From positions 1 through 64,000 of the forward strand of contig CAVZLD010000009.1 of assembly GCA_963776055.1 (NCBI GenBank): a stretch of 64,000 nt of DNA. The letters are read 5' to 3'. Shown piece after piece: positions 1 through 10,277 of this stretch. Origin of the DNA: CAVZLD01 sp963776055. GTDB lineage: Bacteria; Planctomycetota; Planctomycetia; Pirellulales; Pirellulaceae. The translations under genes were made by a program, and so were the position numbers. The stretch's first letter is position 1; each line of letters opens with the position of its first letter. The notes beneath the pieces were generated by a model that was not told the DNA's origin, did not search any database, and was given only the letters and a program-made list of their open reading frames with translations.

Positions 1-217
1 CGTCACTTGGCTCCTTGGTTCGCACGATGATGTTGGTGGCACCGAGTTCGAGGATCTGTTGCTGAGCGCGCTGGCTGACGCCTTCCCCCATCGCCACCAG
101 CCAAATCACGGTTGTCGTGCCAATAAAGATACCCAAGGCTGCCAGACCGGCACGCATCTTTTGGAGCTTGAGGCTCTTCAAGCCCTGTTGCACGGTTTGA
201 AGGAAAGAGTATCTCAC
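1..217 (-). CDS. MacB/FtsX-type ABC transporter permease, N-terminal fragment
   Basis: About 72 residues are visible; the gene runs off the left edge. A GTG start at 215-217 overlaps the TGA of the upstream adaptor gene by four bases (GTGA), so the two are translationally coupled. The N-terminus is short and cytoplasmic, with basic residues, then a hydrophobic helix (ALGIFIGTTTVIWLVAMGEG) followed by QRAQQQILELGATNIIV. This is the usual opening of MacB-like permeases before the periplasmic core domain. Such permeases use a cytoplasmic ATPase to drive a periplasmic adaptor/TolC assembly; the ATPase gene is presumably to the left. The family call rests on this short segment plus the three adaptor genes and the outer-membrane gene upstream in the same operon. 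Confidence 0.75.
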   Translation of the reverse strand, partial: MRYSFLQTVQQGLKSLKLQKMRAGLAALGIFIGTTTVIWLVAMGEGVSQRAQQQILELGATNIIVRTKEPSD

Positions 218-1673
218 GGATCCATCACGTTCTTGATCGGTTCTTCGGATGCCTTTGCCACTGCGGTTTGGGCGTCCCGGAGGGCCATCGGATGGAGCAC
301 GACCTGGTCCCCTTCCCGCAACCCGGCCTCGACGATCGCAAACACGTTGTTGCTGTCGCCTAGCTTGAGTGTGCGTCGCTTGAACCCGTCGGCGGTCTTC
401 ACCCAGCAGAGGTTCCCCTGCGGCGTTTCGACGACCGCGGCCACCGGAATCGTCAGCACGTTCTCGTATTGCGCGATGAGCACTTCCGCTTCCGCACTCA
501 TCCCAGGACGGAGTCCTTCGATCGATGGAAGGGATATCACGGCGTCGTATCGCACTTCGTTTCCGGTCCACCAGCCTGCCGGTCGGGTGACCGAAGCCAC
601 TGTCGATACGGTTCCTTCAAGCGTCTGATCGGGCAGCGTCACTTCGGCGTGCAATCCCGGGACGACTCGGTCGATGACGGATTCGTGGATACCGACTTTC
701 ACCTGCATTTTGGACAGGTCGGGCATGAGCAGCAGGACCTGATCCTTGTGTACGCTTACTCCTTCGGCGATTTCGGGTGCGTTCTCCCATTGGGCAGCCG
801 ACGGGTGAATTACGAGCCCGCCTCTTTCGGCTTTCACAACGCAGTGCTCGTGCTCTTCCAACGCGCGATCGCGTCGCCACGCGTCTGCCTGGGCTCGCTC
901 CACATTCGCTGCATGAGTAGCTTTCGCTGCGGCGAATTCACCCCGCAGTGTTTCCAACTGCTCTGTTCTGGTGAAGCGTTTTAAGACATCGATCTGCGTC
1001 TTCTTGATCTCGACCTCCAGCTTGGCCTGCGTAACCATAAACTGTTTCTCTTCCACTTCCAATTCACTCACGTAACCGCTTTTCGCCATCATCATCGCAT
1101 GGCTGAGCATCGTCTTTCGCTGCGCAACGTCGATTCGGCCACAATCAACTGCTTCTCCAGACTCAATAACTGGGAGACATATCTGCCTTGCTCATACTCG
1201 GCCACTGCCAGTTCCGCTCGAGCTGACTGCGCTTTGGAGAATTCTGCTGCGGACTGAGACCAATGGGCATATTTCTTTCGTTCATCGATCTGTTCTTCGA
1301 TCAGCAGCGTATCGAGCCTGACGAGTTCGTCTCCTGGTTTGACAATCGTGCCGTTTTCGATCACCCAGGTAACCGTATTCTGTCCGCGGACTTTGCACTT
1401 GATTTCTGTGTTTTCGGAGCTTTCCAGAATTCCTTGTTCGGTGACCGTCACCACAAGATCACCGCGACGGACAGCGTGAGTGAGTCGGAGCTCCAATTCC
1501 GGCTCTGACATCGCATTGGCGAACAACGCAGCAACGAGTGGAATTACGGCGATGATGCCGGACACAAGCAGAATCTGTTTCCACCACCGATGCGAAAGAC
1601 GCACGGTGCGATCGCCAAGTGTTGACCTGTGCTCTAGTTCCAGGTGACATTGTGTTGGCGGCAGTGTTGTCAT
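214..1673 (-). CDS. HlyD/MacA-like efflux adaptor 1 (frameshifted)
   Basis: Periplasmic adaptor subunit of a tripartite efflux or export pump. The N-terminal piece has one membrane helix, then a lipoyl/barrel-sandwich half with TVTEQGILESSENTEIKCKV and KPGDELVRLDT, then a long coiled coil. The C-terminal piece carries the second lipoyl half (KDQVLLLMPDLSKMQVKVGI) and the beta-barrel (TRPAGWWTGNEV). The two pieces are in different frames; the switch lies at about 1111-1130 and the joined length, near 486 residues, matches the intact paralogue at 3305-4807. I chose ATG 1673 because it gives a short tail before the membrane helix like the paralogues; an in-frame ATG at 1841 would overlap the neighbour. 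It ends four bases into the permease gene. Paralogous to the next two genes, so an internal duplication. Confidence 0.8.
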
Positions 1674-1761
1674 TAATATGGTCGGCGTTGCGCGGAGCGT
1701 TCGGAAGTCGGGAAGAACTTCCGGCAGACCTGATGGTATTCTCGGGGTCGTGCCGCTCTGA

Positions 1762-3227
1762 CTACTCCTCAACCTGCTCCAGTTGATTTGTTTCGTTGAT
1801 CGTCTGCGCCGCCTCGGTCTGTGCTTCCTCAATGTAATCAAGTGGATTGAGTATCACCTGCATCGCCTTCCTGCAGCCCGGTCTTCACGACGATGAACAT
1901 GTCGCCGCTGTCGCCAAGCTCCAGCGCGCGTCGGTCGACACCCTCGGCTGTCAACACCCAGCTGGCAAACCCTTGATTGGTTTCCACCACCGCCGCCGTC
2001 GGTACCAGCAGTTGATTCTCATGGCGAGCCATAACCACTTTCACCTCGGCGGTCATGCCGGGTTTCAATCCGGTTACGGAGGGGAGTTCAATGATCGTGT
2101 CATATTTCACCACGTTACCTGTCCACCAACCCGCGGGCCGTGTCACCGGAGATACAGAGGTCACGGCCGCATCATGTGTCTTCTCTCCGAGCGTTACGGT
2201 CGCAGGCAGGCCGGGCTTCATCCGATCGACGATGGATTCGTGAATGCCGACCTTGACCTGCATCCGGGATAAATCGGGCATCAGTAGCAAAACCTGATCC
2301 TTGTGCACGGTCGCGCCTGGCTCGATTTCAGGTACGTTTTCCCATTCACGAGCGGAAGGGTAGATCACCATCCCGCTACGGTCGGCTGTTACCACACAGT
2401 ACTCCAGCTCCTCCTCGGCACGGCGAAGTCGCTGCTCGTCGGCGTAGGCCTGTTCTTTGTCCGCCTCATGCTGCGCTTTCGCTGCATTGAAATCGCCGTG
2501 CAGTGTCGCCAATGCTTCTGCTTTGGTGAATCGTTTCAGAACGTCAATTCGGGTCTCTACGAGTTTCACTTCCAAATCCGCCTGCTGGACGGCAAATTCC
2601 TTCTCCTCTACTTCCAATTCATTTACGTAGCCGCTCTCGAACATCATTTGCGCATGGGATCGCATGTTCCTGGTTGTACGCAGCCTGGACTCCGCAATCG
2701 CCAGGTCTTTTTCCAGCGTTGCTAACTCGGAGATGTATCTGCCTTCCAGATACTCAGAAATCGCCAGCTCGGCTGTCGCCAGGTCCGCCCTGGACCGTTC
2801 GGCGGCGGACCGTGACAAATGAGCGAACATCGTGCGTTCACTGATCTCCTCATCAATTAGCAGTGTTTCGAGTCGGACTAGTTCATCTTCCGGCTTGACT
2901 TGTGTGCCGCTCGTCGATCACCCAAATGATCGTGTTGCCACCGCGAACTTTGCACTTGATTTCCAAGTTGTTCGAGCTTTCTAGCGTCCCTTGTTCGGTG
3001 ACCGTGACGAGCAGTTCGCCACGAGTGACCTTGTGAGTTGGCAACTCACTGGCAGGGTCGGTATCCGGCAGGAGTGGAACAGCTAAGAGCAACAGGGCGG
3101 TGACAGCAGCCGCCATCAGGCAACGTTTCCACCAAATACTGCGTGACGCATGCGAGGACCCGCTACGCCGCGATGGACGTTGCGACTGTTCCCGGCGTTG
3201 CGTGTCCGATAAGGTGTCACTTACCAT
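1762..3227 (-). CDS. HlyD/MacA-like efflux adaptor 2 (two frameshifts)
   Basis: Second copy of the adaptor family. ATG at 3227, one transmembrane helix (about residues 34-52), then the conserved RGELLVTVTEQGTLESS and EIKCKVRGG. Reading leaves frame at about 2912 (an apparent extra base after WVID), resumes as VKPEDELVRLETLL, and runs through the coiled coil, KDQVLLLMPDLSRMQVKVGI and TRPAGWWTGNVV. A second extra base at 1861 hides the true C-terminus: shifting frame there restores DQVILNPLDYIEEAQ and a tail ending at TAG 1762-1764. The restored length, about 488 residues, equals the paralogues. Role as for adaptor 1. Three different adaptors in one operon suggest a heteromeric periplasmic ring, but that is inference. 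Confidence 0.8.
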
Positions 3228-3304
3228 GGATAGCTTCTGGGATGGGAGTCATGCGGCAGGATCCGGCCAGAGAATAGAAAGGGCTGTGCACCCGGGTGCG
3301 CCGG

Positions 3305-4807
3305 CTAATGCTGCTGCTCCGGCATCGAGTCAAGAGGTTTTGTTCTGTCGAATGTTTTTAAAGCGTTTGCCTGGGCTTCCTCCACGATGGCACTTGGATT
3401 GAGCACGACCTCGTCGCCCTCGTTGAGACCTGTTTCGACGATGATGAAGACATCGTTGCTGTCGCCCAGTTGCAATGAGCGTCGTCGTACGCCGTCGGCT
3501 GTCTTGACCCAGCAGAAATCTCCCTCGTCGGTTTCCACGACCGCGGCGACAGGAATCGTCAGTACGTTTTCGTGCCGGGCCAGGACGACTTCCACCTCGG
3601 CGCTCATTCCGGGCTTCAACCCTTCCGTTTCGGGCAGCTCGATGATCGTGTCGTACTTCACCACGTTTCCGGTCCACCATCCTGCGGGTCGAGTGACGGA
3701 CGCCACCGTGGAAACTTCTGCGTGAAGTGTGCGATCCGGCAAAGTAACACGAGCTTTCAGTCCCGGACGCATGCGATCGATGATCGACTCGTGGATCCCG
3801 ACCTTGACTTGCATCTTGGAGAGGTCCGGCATCAGCAACAATACCTGGTCCTTGCGGACGGTTGCACCTTCCGTGATGTCCGGCGTCCGTTTCCAAGCAG
3901 CGGCCGACGGATAGATCACCAGACCACTGCGGTCCGCTTTGATGACGCAGGCGGCCAACTCCTCCTCGGCGCGATTCATCCGTTTGACTTCCATGTCGAG
4001 CCCCGCCTTGTCCGCGGCCAGCTTCGATCTGCTGGCCGTCAGGTTGCCGTTCAACGTCTCCAGTTCCATCTTTTTCGTGAATTCATTCAGGACTTTGATC
4101 TCCGTTTCTTTGACTTTCAGCTCCAATTCCGCCTGCGTAACCGTGAACGCATTCCCTTCCACCTCTAGATCCGTCACGTAACCTTGTTTGAACAAAGCTT
4201 CGGAATGGTCCAGCATTTCCCGCGCGGTGCGTAGATTGCGTTGGGCGATTTCCAACTCTTTTTCCAGTTGCTTCAACTGCGAGCGATATCGACCTTCTTT
4301 GTATGCGTCGATGGCGATTTCCGCCTTCGCCACGTTCGCTTTGGACTGTTCCAGCGTTGCGGTCGCGATGTAGGTATTGGTCTTCATCAGGCTGAATTGT
4401 TCTTCGATGACCTTGGTGTCCAGCCTGACGAGTTCGTCTCCCGGCTCGACAACCGTCCCGCCGGGGATCACCCAGGTAACGGTGCTGAAGCCACGGACCT
4501 TGCATTTAATCTCGGTATTGTCGGAACTTTCCAATGTCCCCTGTTCCGTTACCGTAACGAGCAGGTCACCGCGCGTGATCGTGTGAGTCAGTCGGGTACC
4601 GATGTCCTGCGATGTCGTAATGCCCCGCGGGATTACTGCCACAGCAAGTGCCGAAATGGCGACAACGCCGATTACGAGTAATCCAATCCGCCACAACTTT
4701 CCCGAAGAAGAATCTGGAGGATCGTCGGGGCGCTGTGCCGCCTGATGATGCGGAGGATGGGGAGTTCTGGAAGGGCCCTGCGTTTCAGGAAGCAGGTGAG
4801 TCGACAT
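3305..4807 (-). CDS. HlyD/MacA-like efflux adaptor 3 (intact)
   Basis: The only uninterrupted one of the three tandem adaptors, 500 residues. A Pro/His-rich cytoplasmic N-terminus (about 1-42) precedes one membrane helix (LLVIGVVAISALAVAVI, about 45-61). The first lipoyl half has GDLLVTVTEQGTLESSDNTE and VVEPGDELVRLDT; a coiled coil spans roughly residues 140-265; then come DQVLLLMPDLSKMQVKVGI, the TRPAGWWTGNVV beta-barrel and a C-terminal domain ending near EGDEVVLNP. It is 77 bp upstream of adaptor 2 and about 160 bp downstream of the TolC-like gene. It is the best template for repairing the frameshifts in the other two copies. Confidence 0.9.
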   Translation of the reverse strand: MSTHLLPETQGPSRTPHPPHHQAAQRPDDPPDSSSGKLWRIGLLVIGVVAISALAVAVIPRGITTSQDIGTRLTHTITRGDLLVTVTEQGTLESSDNTEIKCKVRGFSTVTWVIPGGTVVEPGDELVRLDTKVIEEQFSLMKTNTYIATATLEQSKANVAKAEIAIDAYKEGRYRSQLKQLEKELEIAQRNLRTAREMLDHSEALFKQGYVTDLEVEGNAFTVTQAELELKVKETEIKVLNEFTKKMELETLNGNLTASRSKLAADKAGLDMEVKRMNRAEEELAACVIKADRSGLVIYPSAAAWKRTPDITEGATVRKDQVLLLMPDLSKMQVKVGIHESIIDRMRPGLKARVTLPDRTLHAEVSTVASVTRPAGWWTGNVVKYDTIIELPETEGLKPGMSAEVEVVLARHENVLTIPVAAVVETDEGDFCWVKTADGVRRRSLQLGDSNDVFIIVETGLNEGDEVVLNPSAIVEEAQANALKTFDRTKPLDSMPEQQH

Positions 4808-4970
4808 GTTGAATGCAGCGCAGATCGAGTCAGGTGTGACAGTTCAATCGAGTCCAGCCTCAGCGGACAGATCCGGTTCCAGCCAGGTGTCGGCTAGTGG
4901 GACGAAGCGGATCGCGAACTTGGGAATCGTACTGCTACTACCTTAGGCAGGATCGGATACCAGTGGAAGA

Positions 4971-7631
4971 CTAGGGATGTATCAAATTGTACCCGTTTGT
5001 ATCCGGACGACTCGCTGTCGGCGGCAGCCGAAATATCGGGAGCGCGCGGGCCGGACCGGAGTCGACGAGGGTAGCGGACGGGCGCTCGGGATGCTGCCGG
5101 AGGTTGCTTGCACTTCCCATCCAGTCGTCCGGAATCGCCGGGGGCAGTGGCAATTCCTCGGGGACCGGCTCATTTGGTGCCGCCTTCGCTGTTGCCTGGA
5201 CGGCCGATCGGACGGTCAATCCACCGGCCTTCGGAGTCGAGTTCCATGATGCCCAGCTCGCGGTAGAGCCGTATCCGCGCAGCGTAATAGTTGAGCCAGG
5301 CGTTCAGGAAGCTGTTCTGCGTATCCCGCAAGGAAGTCTGTGCCGACAGCAGGTTGATCGCCGTCGTGGGTCGAATCTCACGATCGCCGCCCGGTCGCCG
5401 GGGCCAGCCGAGGTGGATTCAACTCGAGTTGTGTTTGGTCGACTCGCCGAATGGCGATTGCCACAGCAAGACGTTGAATCTCAAGGTTCTGACGAAGCTG
5501 CTCGATCCGTCGGAGCAGTTCACGCAGTCCGAGATGTAGCCGGTCGCGCGATTGAATAAACTCGCGACGAGCCTGCTGGTATTCGATCAATGACTCGCGA
5601 TAGGCGTTCCGCTCCAACAATCGTGTAAAGGGAGCGTCGAATTCCAAGCCCATCCGAAAGTTGCCTGTGGGCGCTCGAAAGCTGAGCGCGTTGTTTCGCG
5701 CCGTGCGAATATCGCCGCTGGCCGTCATGTTCAAGACGGATTGCAGCGAGTCGGCTTCTACCTGAATCAATCGCCAACGATCAACGAGTGCCGCTCGGCC
5801 ATTCATGAAGTCCAGGCGATTCGCCAGAGCGATCCGAAATGCCTCGCCCGATTCCAGCGAAATGGAATCCACGGTAACGGCTTCCAACCGAGATCGCGCC
5901 GGAATCAGAACGAGGCGGTCGACAAGTTGCAGGACGTCTGCAACCCACGAAATGAGTTGTCGGGCTACTTCACGGCTTGATTGCTCTGCGAGCCTGTCTT
6001 GAAGACCTGCCAACTCCGCTGTCTTCTGGTCGAACTCCAGCTCCAGATCCGCTAACCGCCCACCAAGCTGCTCTCGGTCGTCTCGGAACCGTTCTCGATC
6101 CCGCTCGCTCATCGTCTGTTCACGAGCCGGCATCGTCTGATCCATCTGTTCCAGATCATCCCGCACACCTTCGAAGAGCTGCTGAATCGGCTCGACAAGC
6201 TGCAAGGCGTCACTCAGCATCTGATCGACCGCTGTTATCTCCGGATCATCCGGCAACTTGCTGACACGAGCCTGCAATTCGACAATCGAGTCTTGAATGT
6301 GCATTCGCCTCCTCGGGAACAAGCTGAAATTGGCGGATGAGACCATCGTCCAGTTTGATCGGCATGTCCGGGGGCAAACCGAGCGTACCTGTCTTGAAGC
6401 GATCGAGAGCGAGTTCCAGCGAGTTGCGGCGCAATAGCAGATTGGCACGTTCCGCCTCGACACTCTGCCGAAACTGGTCGACCTGCACCAGGTCGATCAG
6501 ATTATTCTCCAGAAGGGCCTCCAACCGGTCCCTCGTGCGGAGCTGCAGGCTGAGGTTATCCTCGGTGTTGCGTGTCTCCTGGAGTTGCTGTAGCAGCCCA
6601 AGGTAGCCATCGATACCGCCTTGTCCGGAAAACGATTGCAGATTCGGTCCGATACCGCCCCGCTGCGGTCCGGTGACCCCTAACTCGCCGATCGCGATTT
6701 GCGTGAAGAAGCCCTGCCGGAATTGACCATAGGCGCGCAGGTTGGCAAGTAGTTTTCGTTCCTCGAACGTCAGTTGCTCAAGAGCCACGTCCTTGCCCGC
6801 GCCCCGGAGCAAGGGTTGAATGAACGAGAAATTGGCGAGCGAAGAGGCAAGGTTCACATCGCCACCGGTGAACTCGAAGACAAACGAGTTGGCAAATCCA
6901 ACTAACAGCTCGCCGGCCGTGGCAAACCGTCGCCTTGCCTGCAACGCCGGGTTGGCTCCAAAAGGTCGACCGATCGTTGCACGGTTGTTCTCGACTCCAT
7001 CACCGTCAAACGCCGGCGTGATGATGAATCGGTTCAACAGCGGGCTATAGGTAAGTCCCGGCGGAATCAGCGATCCGTTGTGGGCGTATCGAGCATCATA
7101 GCCACCGAAAAACTGCGTATCCAAACGGAATCTTTCCGCGCTGACATCCAGTGCGGAAAGGTAGAGTGTCTCCAACTGCCTCTGATGGGATGGCGAGTGA
7201 ATGTAGGCCAGTCGAACTGCCGTATCGACGTCGAGCTTGACGGAGCCGTCTTCATCGGTTTCGACATACTGCGTTAATGCGTCGAGCCAGGCCGGATTCT
7301 CTAACTCGACCCGTTCCCCATTGCGGCCCCAGTGCTTCCATCCCCTTTTCCCATCCACAATCCGCATATACTGCTGGGATCCAGGGTCGTCCGGTGGCGC
7401 CGGAGGATGGTCGGGATCATAGGCGTCATAGTACCGCCCGCGAGGATCGATCTCGATGCTGAGATCGTCGGCGTGCCAGCGAGGATCGTTATTTCGCTCC
7501 GCAATCACTTCGTAGGCGTCGCTGTCCGCTTGGAGTCGATACTTCATCCGCGAACATCCACCGACTGCGACCGCAAGAGATATTGCCAGAACGATCGCCG
7601 CTGGCGGTGAACGAGTATCGTAAAAACCACG
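4971..7631 (-). CDS. TolC-like outer-membrane efflux lipoprotein (frameshifted)
   Basis: Outer-membrane channel partner of the adaptors. The start at 7631 gives a lipoprotein signal (IVLAISLAVAVGGCSRM, lipobox VGGC); a longer reading from 7679 would put extra residues ahead of the signal. The first part contains VDTAVRLAYIHSPSHQRQLE and alternating helices typical of the TolC repeat; the second repeat has EAFRIALANRLDFMNGRAAL. Frame changes at about 6302 and 5390; restoring the second gives TTAINLLSAQTSL and RLYRELGIMELDSEGRW, the usual end of this family. One frame stops at 5170-5172, but a further shift near 5210 gives a proline-rich tail (LPLPPAIPDDWM) to 4971 that I think is genuine. About 880 residues, long for TolC. 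Confidence 0.75.
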
Positions 7632-7679
7632 CATTGGCAGGGCTCTGGAGCCCCGACAAGAGACGGGGCTCTCGGGCAC

Positions 7680-8221
7680 GGGGATGTAGAACTGGTTCCA
7701 AGGGGCTGCCCTCCTGCCAACTATCGTGACACCGGTCCGCTAGACTTTATCGAATGTGCTGAATTTGCAGGTTGCGTAAGATGGGTAATCTGGTGGCTGG
7801 CACCGCCCCGAGCACGCCGCCTGAATCCTGTTCGGCACGAGAGTTTGTAGGGTGGGCCTCCGCGAGTCGAAGATGTGGCGGATTGCGAAGAACAAGCCGA
7901 GCGGTGGCCCACCAGAATGCGGTCGCGGTCTGGCACAGCGTGCATCGAACCGATCAGGACCGGATGCGGATGTTTGAGAAACCGTGTCGGATTCTGGTGG
8001 GCCGCGGCTCGGTCCCTTCGGGAGCGTCCCCGCGATGCACTCGCCCGGGCGCCACCCTACAAGTCGTGTGCCGAACAGGACTGACTCCGCCTTCTTCTTG
8101 AAGTTGAGTGTCCCACGGCGGCGGTAGAAAGGACGGATGTCTTCTAGGATGATGGACCCGTGGTTGGGCAGAAGTCCCTCCCCTTTTTTTTGGGGGGGGC
8201 GTAACGAAGGAAAGGGAACCC
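7680..8221. other. Gene-free stretch with planctomycete intergenic repeats
   Basis: No convincing gene. It holds two copies of the GTAGGGTGGGC ... GCCCACC palindromic repeat: one near 7850-7915 (GTAGGGTGGGCCTCCGCGAG, closed by GGTGGCCCACC) and one near 8003-8066 (CTGGTGGGCCGCGGCTCGG ... CCACCCTAC). Related copies lie at about 48546-48590 and 49932-50200. A run of eight T followed by eight G at about 8184-8199 lies just before the next gene; it is either a slippery low-complexity spot or an assembly artefact. The promoter of the gene at 8222 must lie here, but I cannot point to clear -35/-10 boxes. Confidence 0.6.
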
Positions 8222-9612
8222 ATGAATCGATCACTGAGTGTTCAAGGACCGCATGGCAGAAAGGACTTCTGGTCGTTTTTTCGGTTTGCGGTCTTGGCCC
8301 TGCTTCCGTGTACGGCAAATGCTGCCGACAGCTATGTCGTGGTCGTATCGTGCGCTGACGTATCGTCACGCCGATTGGAAGCCGGTTGTCGAGGCCCTGG
8401 TGAGGAAACATGACGGCGCCGAAGTGATTGTCTACGAGCAGACCGTAAGTGATTCGCTGGAACAGCTGAAAACGCAGTTTCCACGATCGACATGCTTTCT
8501 GGCTCGGCCGACCGAGGCGACGCAGAAGTTCGTGGCGGAAGTCCACCAATTGACGCGACGACTGGATGATGATCCGTACACCGACACGCTCTGGGGCATC
8601 CTCACCGGGTACGACGCAGCAGAATGCTCTCGCGATCGCACAGCACGATGACCGGCTCGTCATCCGCAAAGTTGCATCCGGTACGGAAGTGGCGCTGGAG
8701 TGTTGTGAAGAAGGGCTGTGGTACGATGAACTCGTGCAGGGCAAACTGGTTCGCAAGCTGCCAGGCAAATCGATCGAGCAACTTCACGGACCGGATGACA
8801 CGACCGCTGCGTTGGTCGATTCGCTGAACAAATACCAAGCCGATCTGTTCGTCACTTCCGGTCATGCGACAGAACGAGAATGGCAGATCGGGTTCGCCTA
8901 CCGAAACGGTCAGTTTCGCTGCAGCGAGGGTCGACTATTCGGAGTCGACACGCAAGGTGATCGCCATTCGATCGATTCGCCGAATCCCAAGGTCTATCTT
9001 CCGATCGGAAACTGTCTGATGGGCCACATTGACAGCCGTGATGCGATGGCACTTGCCTGGCTGAATTCGGCTGGCGTGAAACAGATGATCGGCTACACGG
9101 TTCCGACATGGTTTGGGTATGCGGGCTGGGGATGTCTCGATTATTTCGTGGAACAGCCGGGCAGATATACGTTCGTCGAGGCCTTTTTCGCAAATCATCA
9201 TGCGCTGATCCATCGGTTAAATGATCCCGCGACCAGCCGCAGTGACAAACGAGGACTGGAATTCGATCGAGACGTTGTGGCCGTGTACGGCGACCCGGCA
9301 TGGTCAGCTCGGATGGCGGACGGCAAGCTCGCTTTTGGACAGAGTCTGACGATCGAGGGCGAACGGTACACTTTCGAGGTCACGCCGCATCTCGGTGAGC
9401 AAAGCTTTGACGCCGTCAACAAGAATGGATCCCAACGGGGCGGGCGTCCGTTCGTCCACTTCTTTCCGCATCGCCTGAAAAACGTGGAGATTCTGGAAGG
9501 GGAGAGGCTGCGGCCGACGATTGCCGATGACTTTCTTCTCGTGCCGCGGCCTGCCCAATGCGACCCCACGCGAACCTATCGCGTCGTGTTTCAGGCGCAG
9601 CCGATCGAATAG
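8222..9612 (+). CDS. Secreted protein with gingipain/caspase-like (clan CD) His-Cys motifs (two frameshifts)
   Basis: ATG 8222 follows an AAGGGAA ribosome site and gives a signal peptide ending near LLPCTANAA. Frames change at about 8350 and 8622 (each an apparent extra base); the joined product is about 463 residues: SYVVVVS, then DWKPVVEALVRKHDGAEVIV, a DDDPYTDTLWGILTGYDAA block, then LFVTSGHATEREW and VYLPIGNCLMGHIDSRDAM. The order 'hydrophobic strand-SGHA' then 'hydrophobic strand-GNC' matches the catalytic His-Cys dyad of clan CD peptidases (gingipains, caspases, separase), and WGILTGYD resembles a preceding strand of that fold. I recall close relatives annotated only as hypothetical in planctomycetes. 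Protease activity is inference; no known family was confirmed. Monocistronic. Confidence 0.6.
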
Positions 9613-10277
9613 GGCGAACAAAGAAGGGCGGAAATGGCACTCGGATTGAGCGGACTCCATGCATGCACAGGAATCGTAACGTGGATGTCTCCCTTCGCTC
9701 GCAGACAAAACCGAAGCGTAAGTCTTGCAGTTGGGCATTGGGCGTGCATCGGAACCTGAGGCCTTCGTTGTGAAGTTGCGTGTTTCGATCTCGTCTCAAC
9801 CCGAAGGGTAAGTTCTGAGGCTGCTGTCGTTTCGATTCGTCTCAACCCGAAGCGTAAGTTTTGAGGCTGCGTGTTTCGATTCGTCTCAACCCGAAGCGTT
9901 AGCGAGGGAGACACATCCCAAAGGGTCTGACGTGTTCCCTCGCTTACGCTTCGGGTTAGGATTTCACGGGATTTCCGCACAACCGAAGAGCGGGAAATGG
10001 GAAATGCGTAACTTCAAGAAGCGCCAGCGAAGGGCGCCGCGACCCCATGTCCGCTCCGTTTGTCAACAACGAAGCGCACCATCCGTCAACAACGAAGCGC
10101 ACCATCCGTCAACAACGAAGCGGTCCGGCAGGCAACAACGAAGCGGTCCGTCCGTCAACAGCGAAGCGCTCCGGCAGGCAATCACGATCCGACTCGAAGG
10201 CGGCCGGAGCCGTGCCCCGTGCGCGACCGGTGTGTCGTGAGGCGTGGGTGGTGAAGCGCGTGGCCTCCGTTGCACTA
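9613..10277. repeat. Intergenic repeat cluster (TCAACCCGAAGCGTAAG family) and flanks
   Basis: Between convergent genes. Three direct copies of CGTCTCAACCCGAAGSGTWAG lie at about 9792-9812, 9838-9858 and 9882-9902, with a weaker copy near 9700. The last direct copy (AACCCGAAGCGTTAGCGAGG, from about 9888) faces an inverted copy (CCTCGCTTACGCTTCGGGTT, to 9957), giving arms of about 22 bp with one mismatch and a 26-base loop. That can fold as a strong hairpin and may end transcription from both sides. I see no protein gene here; the readings that cross it are low-complexity. Confidence 0.65.
10055..10190. repeat. 23-bp tandem repeat (six units)
   Basis: GTCAACAACGAAGCG recurs with an exact 23-base period at 10062, 10085, 10108, 10131 (first base changed), 10154 and a degenerate copy at 10177. 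The unit is close to TCCGTCAACAACGAAGCGCACCA. Copies 1-3 are nearly identical; copies 4-6 alternate CGTCAAC/GGCAGGCAAC. The period is not a multiple of three, so it is not a coding repeat, and there are no unique spacers, so it is not a CRISPR array. Likely a minisatellite. Confidence 0.85.

Noticed and set aside
7740..8768. 342-codon minus-strand frame
   Set aside because: It crosses repeats and runs antisense to the secreted protein at 8222; no recognisable domain.
8222..9612. Programmed frameshifting
   Set aside because: The same kind of break affects many unrelated genes and no slippery heptamer with a downstream pseudoknot stands out at the break points.
10055..10190. CRISPR array
   Set aside because: Units are head-to-tail without unique spacers and no cas genes are near.
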